A stretch of DNA of 64,000 nt from assembly GCA_035610835.1 (NCBI GenBank), contig CM069441.1, forward strand, positions 85,352,677 to 85,416,676, given 5' to 3'. Positions 1 through 11,520 of the stretch are shown piece after piece. Within the stretch, counting starts at the first letter, position 1. The number at the start of each line of letters is the position of its first letter. The position numbers were made by a program, and so were the translations under genes. The notes beneath the pieces were generated by a model. That model was not told where the DNA came from, made no database searches, and saw only the letters and a program-made list of their open reading frames with translations. The DNA comes from Ophiura sarsii (lineage: Eukaryota > Echinodermata > Ophiuroidea > Amphilepidida > Ophiuridae).

Positions 1-6
1 CTTGAT
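1..6 (-). other. Edge of the next HYR exon, acceptor apparently damaged
   Basis: The first bases match the start of an HYR-a exon followed by its upstream intron. In the other HYR-a exons the acceptor reads TAG; here the corresponding triplet is TAA on the minus strand (plus-strand TTA at 7-9). If real, the canonical acceptor is lost. Only six exon bases are visible. Confidence 0.35.
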
Positions 7-257
7 TTAGATTGCATTCAAATGAAATATCAAGAATCAAGATTTAAAAAGTTGGACAATTGTATCAACTTAATGGGAGTCCCTGCCTCTGAACCATACA
101 CCTAATAAGTTTGCCACATTAAAATTTTAAGTTAGAATGTTCATCAAGACAATTTTCAAAAGAAACCACCAAAAACAATCGGCACTGCAGAAGTCAAGCG
201 TTTCATGAGATTTATGAGATCGTTGTAAAATAGAAGACTTGATTGCGGTTAGCTTAC

Positions 258-503
258 CGATTATGCTGACAGTGAAATTGCACGTTGCTTTGTTGCCACT
301 CGCATCACTAGCCATGCAGTTGACATCAGTTCGTCCGATTGTAAAATTGGATCCTGACTCTACATCACACGTCACATTAGGGGTATCTCTAGAGTTGTCA
401 ATAGCTAGAGGGTGGTTCCATTCTGCCACGCCGAAAGATTGACCATGCAAGGTAGTATTCGTTTGAGTCTCCGGACAAAAACTGAATGCAGGTTCTTCTG
501 GAT
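258..503 (-). CDS. HYR-a exon, copy A
   Basis: This is an 82-codon phase 1-1 exon encoding one HYR (hyalin repeat) domain, an immunoglobulin-like beta-sandwich module found in extracellular and cell-surface proteins. The donor is GTAAGC at its left side and the acceptor is TTTAG. The residues follow the HYR pattern: a CPET start, the W-N-H-P-L block, TDNS-type turn (here IDNS), then SGSNFTIG and SDASGNKATCNFTV. Four cysteines and several N-x-S/T sequons are present. Differences from copy B include S-R-D in place of S-G-D and T-D-V-N-C. The frame is open. It is the third HYR domain after exon X in this copy. Confidence 0.85.
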
Positions 504-1116
504 CTAAATTGCATTCAAATGAAACATCAAGAATTAATAGCAAACAAGTGGAAAATTGTTCCAACTTAATGGGGGTCCCTGCCGCTAAACCTTACGCTAA
601 GTAAGTTCGCCACATAAAAAGTTACCGATGGTAGTATACAGTCCGCCATGAAGCTGTAGTGATTTTCTAAAGAAACCTAACTATGCCGTTTTTGTCTGAA
701 TATCTAATGAAGAATACTTTATAGTCGTCGGTGGTATAGTGACGTATGGTTGATGGTATTACTTAGTGGCGTATGTTAAACGTTGGAAGTTTTTGTGATT
801 CTTAACCTATTTATTGTTTTTAAATATATTTTCTTAATTATTTTTACAACGTTCAACCTAACATTTATTAGATAATTGGTAATAAAACAATTGATTTGGT
901 GCGCACAAAAAGCTAATAAAATCTATACGTCACTATGTAATACTACAGACGTATTAAGGTATTTAAAATGCAGTATTGTGCACACAACTTCTAGCACAAC
1001 ATTCTATTAGTGAGGAGTACTTGAGCTTAGAAGCATAACAATGAGGCAAATTGTTAATTACTTTACGTCCAAGTTATTTAGTTTTATATTCATGACATTT
1101 AATTTATATAGCTTAC
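504..1116. other. Intron between HYR-a and HYR-b, copy A
   Basis: AT-rich non-coding sequence, closely matched by 37871-38494 in copy B and by the reverse complement of 53454-54081 in copy C. No gene seen. Confidence 0.6.
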
Positions 1117-1356
1117 TAATAATGTGTACGCTGACATTGCACGTTGCTTTGTTTTTACTTGCATCACTCGCTTCACAGATGACCTCAGTCTTTCCAACGG
1201 GAAATTTATAACCAGCCTCTTTGTTACACAAGACATAAGGCGCCTGTCCGGAATTATCTTCAGCTCCAGGGTTTTCCACAACTGCTGTAGTTTCAGGAAG
1301 GGTTGGTTCTGATGTTCTGATGGCTGGACAATTTGTGAAGATGGGTGCTTCCCTGT
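1117..1356 (-). CDS. HYR-b exon, copy A
   Basis: An 80-codon phase 1-1 exon with acceptor TTTCAG (just right of 1356) and donor GTAAGC (left of 1117). The translation has an N-terminal REAPIFTNCP motif, then VVENPGAEDNSGQ, a Y-V-L-C strand, FPVGKTEVICEASDASKNK and ATCNVSVHII, a clear but diverged HYR domain. The A copy keeps SDASKNKATCNVS, whereas copies B and C read SDTSKNKATCKFS. The frame is open. It is the second HYR domain of the protein. Confidence 0.85.
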
Positions 1357-1730
1357 CTGAAAGATAAATATAGCGAAAACAAGTACTTGTAACATCTTTT
1401 TATTCAACAGAAAACATATATTGTGTAGACTGTTGTTTGTAGCGGAATAACCTGATATGATACTGGCGATGATGAAATCGGTAATCATAGTTCTTCAAAG
1501 ATATTTTAGCAAAATGCCTAGCTGTTATTGAGCGAAAGCAAGTTGTTATAAGTACCCGGAAGGTACGACCTAGAAAACCTTGAAATGTATGTGTAAGTGT
1601 TATCGTATCCTAGCCGATAATGCTCTGTTAGTTCCGGCAAAGAATATTATTGTTTAACCATTTAACATAACATCATCCGCTGACAATTTTGAACAGTTCA
1701 CACATCGTATAGGTTATAAGTTGGTCATAC

Positions 1731-1964
1731 CTTTTACGGCTATGGTGAAGTTGCACATTGCCGTATATCCATTATTCGTAGCTTTACAGGTGACATTCGT
1801 CTCTCCAATTTGAAAGTGTGAACCCGAATCCTGACTACAGGTAATCGCAGACATGTCTCCTAATATATCATATGCTTCAGGTGTATCCCATATCACCATC
1901 GCTGTAGGTAGTTGGGGGTCGGTTGACATTGACTGGTCGGCAGGACAGTACTCGAAATGTGGTG
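1731..1964 (-). CDS. HYR-c exon, copy A
   Basis: A 78-codon phase 1-1 exon bounded by acceptor TTTTCAG (right) and donor GTATGA (left). The product reads FEYCPADQSMSTDPQLP near the start, then VIWDTPEAYDILGDMSAITC, SGSHFQIGETNVTCKATNNG and YTAMCNFTIAVKG. This is the first HYR domain after exon X. Compared with copies B and C it has NNGYTAMC in place of SSGYTAMC and SHF in place of SQF. No stop interrupts it. Confidence 0.85.
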
Positions 1965-2664
1965 CTGAAAAAAAAGTATGTCAAATGTAATCACAAACAT
2001 TATCCCGATCCATTGAAGAATTGGAGCTCACTTCATGCAGGTGTGAAGTGCTGAAAATAGGGCAGCTCGGTGTCATGAATTAGCCTTTCATATCACTTGA
2101 GAGTCCTAGGCCTATCTAAACTGTGTGTGTTTTATCAACATCAACAGCTTGTTCATTTTGTTCCGCGTGAGTCTATGGATTAGACACCAAATAACCATTA
2201 CTGAAAATTGGATAATAGTAAATGTTGTGCAGTGACTTTCCTTCGCCTGGCATAATGGAACGCTCAAATTAGACCCAAGTGATAAAATTATACTAGTTCG
2301 CAAAAATAATAACCCCACACTTGTTACAGATATACCATCATAGACTCCAGTTTGCGCCATTTAATGAAAAGATGACGGCATTCGCACACCACTCATCTCG
2401 CACTAGTCTTTTTCAAAGACACCTCACAAATTACCTTTCGAGCGCCGAGCGAAGCGAGGCATGAGGCCACCCGTCGAGCGCCGAGCGGAGCGAGTAGATT
2501 TTTTTTTACAGAGGGCGCTCATACTTTGTTTAAGGTACTCACACACACCCCCACAACCTGGCCTTGATAAAAGGCTAATCTCACTCACACACCGACACCC
2601 CAATCGACATATAAATTGGTTCGACATTCAATAGTTTAGCTAAAACCATGTTAAAAGTGTTCAC
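1965..2664. other. Intron between HYR-c and exon X, copy A
   Basis: Non-coding. At about 2437-2495 there are two near-copies of a CGAGCGCCGAGCG(A/G)AGCGAG unit, a GC-rich island in AT-rich DNA that is also present in copies B and C. Confidence 0.5.
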
Positions 2665-2904
2665 CTTTTCTGTTACATTGAAGCACATAGTGTGTCCGTA
2701 TCTCTCCGACATGCTCCGATGGAAGAAACTCGTCAACGTACACTGGTCTAAAGTGCCGCTTAGGAGTGTCTATATTCATACCTCCCTTTATAACTCGTGT
2801 GCATCCACAAGGATAAGGATACGGTAGAACCCATCGCCATACATTATATTCGTCTCTTTCTCGTCCTACTTCACAGATATAACCTCTGACTTCTTGTATA
2901 TGCC
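2665..2904 (-). CDS. Exon X (unrecognised four-cysteine domain), copy A
   Basis: An 80-codon stretch with acceptor TCTACAG at its right and donor AAAAG|GTGAAC at its left. Both boundaries are phase 1, matching the HYR exons. The translation begins GHIQEVRGYICEVGRERDEY, contains W-R-W, an aromatic/proline run before C-G-C, then GGMNIDTPKRHF and ends in THYVLQCNRK. I do not recognise the domain; it is not HYR, Sushi, EGF or thrombospondin. The open frame and splice sites are kept in all three copies. A versus B shows about seven nucleotide changes, four replacing residues, so constraint is modest. Exon status is inferred from splice signals and phase. Confidence 0.6.
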
Positions 2905-3199
2905 CTGTAGACATGGTAGAAAATTGGTGAGAGTGGACTTGTTATTTTCATTGGGCTATTTCATTTCAAATCCATACAACCCTATGGAAAACATTACCTT
3001 AGTCGTTTGCACAGGGAGTGTGAATTTCAAATGGGGTTACTTGCATGTATGACGGTTAACTCCATTTCAAATAATACAGGGTATCACACAATTGTCGATA
3101 CGTTTTTAAACTGTATAAAAATTATCTTCGGTTAAATAATTCGCAGTGTCAATCCGAAAACATACTTGGATAGAGAAAAGCTTAATTTGAAACCAAACT

Positions 3200-4495
3200 T
3201 TCAGCGTGTGTAATATATTAAGAGGCCTTATAGAAAATAGACATAATTCACAATGCCATAACATGTGTTCAACTTGTAGGACGCCCGGGTGTGCCATTAG
3301 GCTACAAGGCCCGCTTAGCAGCGCTGTAAATTGGTGCCCTAAAAACCGTCACCAAATTTAAATATTCGCCTTCCATCAAAGCTGGTTGCTATACTACATA
3401 ATTCTCGTGTGCAACCAACCGGCTGTATTGCAACGCCCATTGAGTATTTTAAACGCATGAGCGTAGAATGTAATTTGCAACATAATGGAAACTCAACCAC
3501 GCAATTAGCAAATAGTACCGCTCGTACACGCCCCGAATTTAAATATACAACCAGGCAATCCTCTCGTAGTAATTGATAACAATAGGTTTACCAGACCGAA
3601 TTAATAGCGCTCCTAAGCGGGCAATTTATGTCATGGTAGAAAACATCGCGTGTTCCTCGCATTTCATGTATGTGGCATTTGCAAAAAAAAATTATATTCT
3701 CACATTGTTATTCAAAACATTAATAATGTTCATAGTAAAAAAATATTTCAATCTGAAATTTAAAAAGATTCCTATTGAAAACCTTTGTCTTCACTACCTC
3801 TCCCTCTTTCGCTACCTTCATTTCATTAAATAAGCTTATTGCTATACTATAAATTTAAAAGAAAGTTCTGAAAACTTTCTACTGTACTTTGGCAACACAT
3901 ATAGCTGTCATCGTAAGTTTGGTATCATGATAATTCTACAAGTGTTCTTTATCAAAATATGCTTTCAATTTTATTCTGCAAATTATATTAACGGTGCTAT
4001 ATAGTTTTAAAATTGTATCGACACTTTGGGGACACCCTGCCCATTCTGATACCCGTCTCCTGCTAAAGAGTCTTTAGCAGGAGACAGGTATCAGAATGGG
4101 CAGGGTGTCCCCAAAGTGTCGATACATTTTTAAAACTATATAGCAAAGACTGTACAATATCCACGATTAACATACATTTATTAAAGTTGAAGATATCGGA
4201 TATAGGTAACTCAATGTATCCTAAGCAGATGAATGCAAATGAATATGATCACAGTGACTGTATGAATATTTTGAGCAGGCGTGCATTTCAAAGCCTCTGT
4301 GCCTAATAACAAAGGTAAGATATCCAGGGGTGTTTTTTTGTGTGTTTGTTTGTTGATTTCATCAACATGATCAAGGAAAGTATATTTTTTGACAAGAAAA
4401 AGATAATCGGATCTACACATCCATTATCACATCATATTCCTGTTACCAAACCAAAAATTGTCCAGCTTTTATTCGAGTTGCATAGTTCGGATTTT
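3200..4495. repeat. Copy A-specific insertion block
   Basis: Copy B goes directly from the AAACCAAAC motif (about 43605) to the GGGGTAGGGCAAG block, whereas copy A has about 1.3 kb between them. The block contains the hairpin at 3995-4144. No coding sequence recognised. Confidence 0.5.
3995..4144. repeat. 150-bp near-perfect hairpin (MITE-like)
   Basis: The two arms, 3995-4068 and 4072-4144, are almost exact reverse complements around a 3-base loop. The outer ends read GCTATATAG and CTATATAGC, and the inner CTAAAG faces CTTTAG. A similar single arm without its partner lies at about 3076-3120 (CAGGGTATCA followed by TCGATACGTTT), with counterparts near 43490 and 51425. Confidence 0.8.
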
Positions 4496-5275
4496 TCATA
4501 TTAGTGGGGTAGGGCAAGAAATATAGGGGATTGTGACGTTACCGACTAATAAAACGCGTGCTTCCGGTTCATAATCCCATGAATCCCCTTGTCAAATGAA
4601 CCGAGCTGGGATATGAGCTAGCTGGGATATGAGAGGGTCATGAGAGGATCCCATGGTCGCCCTAGAGCGCCAGTGCACTGCGCTTGTTTTGTGCTTGCAC
4701 AAAACAAGCGCGGAGGTTCGGCGTTTTATTATATTCTTTGCCATTGCATATACCACACGGTAGTTGGCTTCGTTATAGCCTCCCTGTTTAAAGATATAAA
4801 GGTTATGAATCGTTATTTATAATGTACCACTTAATTCACTTCGTTTTAAATAATTTCGGTTTCATTCGCGATATGTGATATGTATATGATTATAATAGAA
4901 ATATATTTAAAACTAAACATTATCAACAACATAACTAGCATGTTTCGAGGCTGTAACAACCCACATGCCCCAACTTTGACGGGTCACCATACACCATAGT
5001 GAAAGAGGATGGTTGGCTTAAAAAGGCGCAACTGGTTGTAGTACATACGACCCCAAGTCATTTGACGATTTATGTTAAGTGTTTTAGCATGAGAGATGTT
5101 GTTTTCTTTTTGTCTACCTTTTCGGTTACTCTTATGTTTGTATTATTTTATTGGGTTGGGGTTGAGGGGTGATAGACTAGGGTTAAGTCATTAAAATGAC
5201 GTTGCCGTTGTAGTGCTAATAATTCTAGTAATATCACACACACAAATAGTACAACATTATAAAAATTGATATGAG

Positions 5276-5842
5276 GCCACCCTTATAGCATCAGATTGCA
5301 AAAAATTACACATTTTGGTCTTTCTAGACATAAGTGGGGGCCGCCATGTTTGTAGTCTTTGTAAATTACATGCACCTATGCAGTTTATTTTAACAGTCCT
5401 GCAGTCTGTGATAGAGTCAAAGCTATATTTGTTTAGCCTTGATGATTCAATCAGAGAGATGTTATTAGACTCCCAACAGCATGAACAGAGAGACATAATA
5501 GCTTATCTTGTTTGACTAAGGAGAAATCTCCCAATTGTTGTGAGGTTGCCTAATAAATCAGAAAATCTTTGAATAAATGGTGAGTTGTGGCTGTCATATA
5601 TACCTAGATTGTTCTTCAGATGGTATCCACCCCCCCCCCCCCCCCCCCCCCCTTCCATGCACACAAATCAACTTTATTGGTTTCCTGTACTATTTCTTTA
5701 GACTGCGGTGTTTTGATTTGATTTTTTGTTTGAATTATGGAAAATACATACACCATTTCCATGGTATTTTGTTTGGTATGCAACAGATAATGGTTACAAA
5801 ACATGCTTCTTTCTCTTGGATCGCCCCCATTCCATTTCAATG
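5276..5842. repeat. Copy A-specific insertion with a C22 tract
   Basis: In copy B the flanking sequences join directly at about 45511. The insert carries a run of 22 C at 5631-5652. Short reading frames here are not convincing genes. Confidence 0.45.
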
Positions 5843-6983
5843 GAATTTTTATTTATTTTAAATTTTTAGATTGGAAGTGTAATGTCTCAGAGCTGTAGGT
5901 ATTCCAGAGTAAGCATGCTACAGGACTAAATATCTGCGCATGGGACTAAATTTAGACAAATGTTTTAGGCATTTTGTCACTCTATCCAAACCATTATAAA
6001 AGTATCCAACATTTTGAAGATGATATAATGCAAGAACAATGACTTAGATATTTTCTGAGTTGCAGTGAACCAATTGATTGGCCTTTCAGAGCTCTCTTTC
6101 GAGAGTTACCAGTTTGATTTTTGATCACTCTGGTCATTAACCTTGTTAATGTCTGTTGGGCTATTGTTCACATTTGCGCTTTTCATACAAAAAAAATGAA
6201 TTAGTGACACAATGTACATCAAAATATAAGATGAATGAATCGATGTGAGACAAAAATTATGAAGAGATTATGATCATGGTGGAATGAGCACACGATGTAC
6301 TATCATTACAATCTAAGTGCTGATATGTATGTGCGCCTAGCCAGCAGCCTACGATAGATGAAAGCGAAATGATTGTGACGATTTCCTAAACGACAGCGTA
6401 ATAATATAGGCTTACTCTTTACCTGTGATGAAATGTAAGGGCAATTAGACAAATAGTTGGGACGCAAGGTAGATCAAAATATCCTTGTATTTACGTGTAA
6501 CCATGGATATGCATCTCGTTTACTATTCCAATGATAAAACATAAGAACAATTTAATCCAGAACTACACAACGAGGTAGGTCAAAATATCCCTGTGTTAAA
6601 TACGTGTAACCATGGGTACGTATCTCATTTACTATTCCAATGATAACAATTCAAAATATTTTTGAGACACTATGAGGTAAGTCATAATATCCCTGTGTTT
6701 ACGAGTAACCATGGATATATCATTTCTATTCCAATGATAAGATATAAGAACAATACAAAAAATTATCCGTGTATTTACCTGTAACCATGGATACGTGTTT
6801 TGCCTAATTGAGATTAGTGCTATTATCTTAATGGGGTTCTTATACCAATGTCCTCGTATTGGTTAGTTCATGCATGATTATACTGGTTTGAATGGAATAT
6901 ATATATATATATATATATTCTTTAAGCAAAATGTAATGATCTTTGCTATTTTTAACAAAATTATCATTTTGTCTATGATACCG

Positions 6984-7500
6984 TACCGCTCACTAGGCAA
7001 CTAAGCACAGGTCAAAGCTTCTTATCAATATGCATTGCAAAATCAACTTGTAGACCATTTTACCACACTACTGAGTTTGCACCCTACACCTCTCCCCTTA
7101 AGCTTCGAAATGGGCAGGATAGGTTACGTGACTTATTGAAAGTCAATGCAATCGAGAAGAAGGCATCACCTACCATTGGAGGATAATTAAAAGTCACTGC
7201 AGACATCTTACCTATTTTTTAAAAATTATCCAACCTGAAATAAGTGGGAATGTTACCTTGCAGATAGCAACAACGTCTTCTGCAGACATGGGTTAGAAAT
7301 GCCGGATTCTCAACGAATGGGTGATGAATGATTAATGTGATAATATTAACCAATAGAAACGAAATACTTCCCTTGTAAGAGGCGGGAAAATTACAAATGG
7401 AGAATGATATCAGTCTGTCATGGAAACGTAAAATAAAACTAAATTGAGAAATGTACAAGGTCATTGTTCTTTTACATAATATGATACATTACTGTAATAT
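6984..7500 (-). pseudogene. Decayed duplicate of promoter and first exon, copy A
   Basis: This stretch is a diverged copy of the exon 1/5'-flank region at 9450-9975. Shared blocks are the TTGCCTA exon end, TTTGCACCC followed by ACCTCTCC, a GATAGCAACAACGTC block and the ATTACAAAT block. The splice donor is altered (CTAGTGAGCGG instead of CTAGGTGAGTGG) and the leader peptide is not preserved. A matching decayed copy is at 46685-47165 in copy B, so the local duplication predates the A/B duplication. Confidence 0.5.
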
Positions 7501-8465
7501 ATTATATCGGAAGATGATCGATCAATGTTTCTACAAAACTAATTTTTAATGGTGCAGGCTCGGATTCAAACATGGACTTATTTCTATATGAACCTATCAA
7601 AGATTTAAAGCATAAAACAATGTAATCCTATATTGTACATGTAAACTGCGGTGTAATATAATACCAATAACGATTCCTTTAATTCTATGGCACATTATCA
7701 AAGGTAAGCAGGATCATAAAATTTTGAAGTTCAAAGCATCTCCTTTAAAATGCAATAAAAGTAGACATGACAATTTTCTGTAAACAAGATGGTTTAACCA
7801 TGCCAACCGGAACAATGACATAACAGGCTAAATAATAACCAAATAATAAATAAAACTTTGCAGAAAATGTTTATTGAGTCATGGCACATTCTCCCATATA
7901 AACCTGTGCTGATTTTGAAATGAGTTTGAGCTTTGCTTTCATGATGTCCAGGTGTTTGTTATTTGTGGTTTAAATTTAGGCATCAGTGAATACACCCCAG
8001 ATCCCGATTTTTTTACGACTCGGGAGTGAAAAGGGGTAACCCCATAGGCTTACACAGTAAAGTACCTTGCCAAATTCTACACACATGTCATGATGATGGT
8101 GAACAACTTTGCTCATAAAGGGCGCCCTCTATGATCAATAATGTGAATTAAAACGAATTAAAACTGCACATCCCCAACCTGTGATTATTTGAAATTCGCG
8201 CCCGGTTGTCCGTGTCGATGACGTCATCGTCACTAAAACCGCCTCATCAGCAACAGGTCGCTGGAGAGTATCACGCAGGAATTCAATGCATAAATGCATA
8301 AATCGATAATATCAATATATGAAACAGAGATGCTGACATCTCGTAAGTATTTCGTCATAGCTTTGATCAATATGACGACGTCCATGCATGTGATTGTTTT
8401 TCTTTCTAAAGCCGATTTTGTCTTTACGCGGTACTTTTAAAAACTTCAATCTTCAGGAGTGGTCT

Positions 8466-9380
8466 GTATAAGGTCGTGTTTTTTAACCTGGGCTACATTT
8501 GTGTTACATGAGTCTATTTCATGAAATATACCTCCTTTCGCAGTTCAGTAGAATATATATATACATGTTTACATCTAAAGTGTATGAAACCATATATATT
8601 TGGAAAGCTTATAATCTAAGAATTGAAAATATGGTAACTCAAAATCAAATATACAGGGTGACCTAAACATTATACAGGGTCTAACAATTAAAATTGTATA
8701 CAAAATGATAATTTTCTTTTTTTTCCCTCCATTGTATAAAAAATGCAGGACCTATTCAAAGGCCAGAAATGTTTTTGCTGTATTTGAGTAAATTACCCAT
8801 CCAGCCATATACAAAAGTAATTTTTCAGCTTATTAGGAAATATATATACAGGGTGGTCAAAATACGAAATTTTAGATAATGGAAAAGATAACTAAATTAT
8901 GCAAATACAAATTAGAGCTCATTGCTTTTACATTGAAATCAAAGCCTTGATAACTCTTTCCAATTTTCCTGCAAGGAAAATTTTGAAACATTGACAAAAA
9001 CGGATTTGTGACTATGTGCACATGGTTCATCTTACTTCGTTAATCAGATTTGAAAATTAGTAAATTAGCTTAATTGACACTTTAAGTAAATGATGTAAAG
9101 CATTGTTGCCTCATTTAGAACTAAACTGACATAATACTAAGAATTAGAATGCTCTATTACAGGAAAACGGTCCATGTTCACCCATTATTAGACAATTATC
9201 GCCTCCTCCTCCTCCACTTCCTCCTCCTCCACTTCCTCAACCACCCTGACTAATTATGCTTTAACGAGCTGTATTGATTTAATCAAAGGTGATGGATTTT
9301 TTCTCTCTTCAGATTATTAAAGGGGATTAAATTGCCGTTAAAATAAGTCCAAACACAAGTCAATCAATTGATTAGTTTTA
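8466..9380. repeat. Copy A-specific stretch
   Basis: This replaces 48234-50100 of copy B. It holds several TACAGGGTG-type motifs (about 8652, 8672 and 8848) resembling ends of mariner-like MITEs, and a pyrimidine-rich CCTCCTCCT stretch near 9201-9235. No gene seen. Confidence 0.4.
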
Positions 9381-9449
9381 ACTATTAATCTAGTTGGTTT
9401 TAGAACATGATATATAATCTACATGTTTAAATATATAACTACCACTCAC

Positions 9450-9492
9450 CTAGGCATATAAGCAGAAGTAAAATCTTCGGAATCAGATCCAT
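9450..9492 (-). CDS. Exon 1 (signal peptide), copy A
   Basis: An ATG on the minus strand at 9492 opens 14 codons plus one base and ends at a consensus donor, CTAG|GTGAGT. The peptide MDLIPKILLLLICLG has a short polar start and a leucine-rich core, a typical secretory signal. The exon ends in phase 1, so it splices in frame to exon X or any HYR exon. Copy B has the same exon with I to V at residue 4. The start is chosen because the hydrophobic core follows it directly and both copies keep it. Confidence 0.7.
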
Positions 9493-9975
9493 CGTAGCGA
9501 CCTACTTCTGAACCATTTTGCCGCTCTAGTAGGTTTGCACCCTTCACCTCTCCATTCGGGATGGGCGAGTAACGTTAATTTTCGAAAGTCGTTACAACTG
9601 CGAAGTATACAGCACCTGCTATTCGTGGACAAATTTAATACTAAGTCGTCTATGATGACAGTCAACCTAAAATTGCCAATTGCTACACACAATCCTTCCC
9701 ACCAAAATTATTAGGAATGTTGATGATAGCAACAACGTCATCTGCAGACGTGGGGTAAGCATGCGCCTTAACGACAGACCGGTGATCATTGGCCAATTGG
9801 AATGCTAGGTCCGTGAACAACCTGAGGACATTATCCAATGAAAACGACATACTTGTTAGAGGCTGGCAAATTACAAATAGAAAATTACATCATCCTTTAG
9901 TGGATTTTGACAAAGGGATCTGACATTGACAAAGGTATTGTTCTTTTACGTGATAGATTACTGCAATTACTTATT
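9493..9975 (-). promoter_or_regulatory. Candidate promoter/5' flank, copy A
   Basis: About 480 bp upstream of exon 1 is conserved with 50219-50710 and, more weakly, with the two decayed copies at 6984-7500 and 46685-47165. Shared blocks include GATAGCAACAACGTCATCTG (9726-9745) with a following CAGACGTGG, and TTAGAGGC...CAAATTACAAAT near 9860-9880. Promoter function is inferred from position and conservation. Confidence 0.45.
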
Positions 9976-10632
9976 GTTATGTAATAACTATTTTTTTTAA
10001 CCCAAAACCTTTGGAATAAGAGAACCAACCACTACCTGTTTTTTTATCGGCGATGTCAATTAGTGTATTTTGAAATAGTAGGCTACGACCTTCTTGCATC
10101 GGACGCATCGTTGTCATACTCAACATCCTTGTCCGCCATCGTGTGACACATGGTTCAATTATCGAAGATTTTGACGTCTGCTAGACTTTGCTGAAGTTAA
10201 CGTAGCATCAAAAGGTGGCGCTATATCTTTGAAAAAATTAATCATCTTCATTGATTGTCGACAAGGCGTTATACAATTATTAGCCTTTTTGAAGAATGAT
10301 GGCCACAATAAGATTGCGGTATTCAAACTGGATATAGTCAGTAGGAGATGGAGTACTTCGGAAATACAAAGAATATGCAGTCGGATGTGAACATTTTACC
10401 ATACTTCTTAAATGGCTTAATATAAACCTTTTGCAAGTATGGCGGGCAGGGGCACAATGGTGAAGGCGTGCTTCCAATTGTGAAATCTGATACCAGCTCA
10501 GTAGATTACCCGGCCAAGCGTAAGCACGCTCTCTCCTTTTGTGTCCGCCACATTTTAAGTTAAAGGCTTATTATGTTATGTTATTTATTTTCAATCGTTT
10601 GCATATGCCATAACGCAGAAACACCTAGCCAT
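9976..10632. other. Non-coding stretch, nothing recognised
   Basis: AT-rich sequence upstream of copy A. No open frame, RNA gene or repeat was identified. Confidence 0.4.
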
Positions 10633-10732
10633 CAATCCACCAAAAACTGGATTCTATTTTAAGGTTTTAGCGCCATCTATTGCAATAGATGGCGCTATAA
10701 CATAAAAATATAATCCTCTTTTTAGTGGATTG
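10633..10732. repeat. 100-bp palindromic MITE
   Basis: Ends read CAATCCAC and GTGGATTG, and the centre (10668-10697) is a perfect 30-bp palindrome built on GCGCCATCTATTGC and its complement. The arms between are imperfect complements. Confidence 0.75.
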
Positions 10733-10814
10733 TTGGCTTGGCGGTTTACTTTACTTTTACTTCTGTCGTCTGCTTATAGCTGGGTTGTCGACCAGGGACA
10801 ATCGTGTCGACGCA

Positions 10815-11075
10815 GTGGCGTAGCTAGGATATTTTCAGGGGGGGGGGGGGCAAGATTTCCAAAATGTTCGTAAAAAGGTGCCTCAAATTTGTTTGCAGTC
10901 AGGTCAGACAATTTGAGAGCATGGGGTGTTAGGGCATGTTTTACACAAAACGCGCTCGTGAAATGGTCCGGGGGTGGGGGAGGGGGTGGGGGTAGGGCAT
11001 GTCTTACACAAAACGCGGTCGAAAATGGTCCGGAGTGGGGGAGGGCATGTTTGCTCAAAACGCGCTCGAAAATGG
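10815..11075. repeat. G-rich element end with three tandem units
   Basis: A CAGTGGCGTAGCTAGG motif followed by a run of G (about 10839-10850) resembles the ends seen near 39733 and 55281. Then come three imperfect copies (about 10927-11075) of a unit reading AGGGCATGT..CAAAACGCGCTCG..AATGGTCC with G-rich spacers. Confidence 0.55.
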
Positions 11076-11108
11076 TCCTTGTAAGTTGTTATAGAGGATG
11101 TAACACCT

Positions 11109-11252
11109 AAACTTCAAGCCGAAAGGGCTAAACTCTGGAAGCATCGAAAGACACTCACTCATGCGAGAAAAGTGTACATTAACTATCCTGCAAGTATGAA
11201 AATCATCGAGCCGGGTGGAGCAGTGTGGCGTATGGGAAAGAAAGACTTGTAA
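11109..11252 (+). pseudogene. Possible LINE ORF1 C-terminal remnant
   Basis: An open run of about 47 codons ending in TAA reads KLQAERAKLWKHRKTL and then VYINYPASMKI. Basic C-terminal ends like this occur in ORF1 proteins of L1/Tx1-type LINEs, and the endonuclease remnant follows about 270 bp downstream on the same strand. The assignment rests on position and general character. Confidence 0.3.
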
Positions 11253-11520
11253 ACAAAAAACTTTATCTTTATTATGTTATTGCCTCAGATTCAACGCTGT
11301 CGGAAACTGTTGAAGAATACGGTTTGAAAAGAAAAAAATCGTATCGCAGGTAATTTTTTGCCATCTTCAAGCCTGCACCCTTTTTTATTTATTGTTCTAG
11401 GTTATAGTGTTGTGTGTTTATTTTTTGACATGTTGTATACAAGTGTGTGTTTGCCAGTAAATTCTATAGCATTTTTTTAAAGAAAATACTTTGGTCATGA
11501 AAAATTAGGCCTTCCCCCAG

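Larger units (their letters stand above)
2905..9449. other. Large intron 1, copy A
   Basis: Mostly non-coding sequence shared with 43339-50175. Blocks unique to copy A are about 3200-4495, 5276-5842 and 8466-9380. A decayed duplicate of the promoter and first exon lies near 6984-7500. A TA dinucleotide run sits at about 6898-6918. No further exon of the gene was recognised. Confidence 0.5.
1..9492 (-). other. HYR-repeat gene, copy A (locus span, 3' end outside window)
   Basis: The span holds, in transcription order, a signal-peptide exon (9450-9492), exon X (2665-2904) and HYR exons at 1731-1964, 1117-1356 and 258-503. A further HYR exon begins at the left edge. All internal exons are phase 1 at both ends, so they splice in one frame. 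The locus is collinear with copy B (28387-50218) and differs mainly by insertions on either side. The nine-exon HYR tandem array and the fibrinogen-like exons of copy B would lie to the left of this window if present. Intactness cannot be judged here. Confidence 0.75.
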
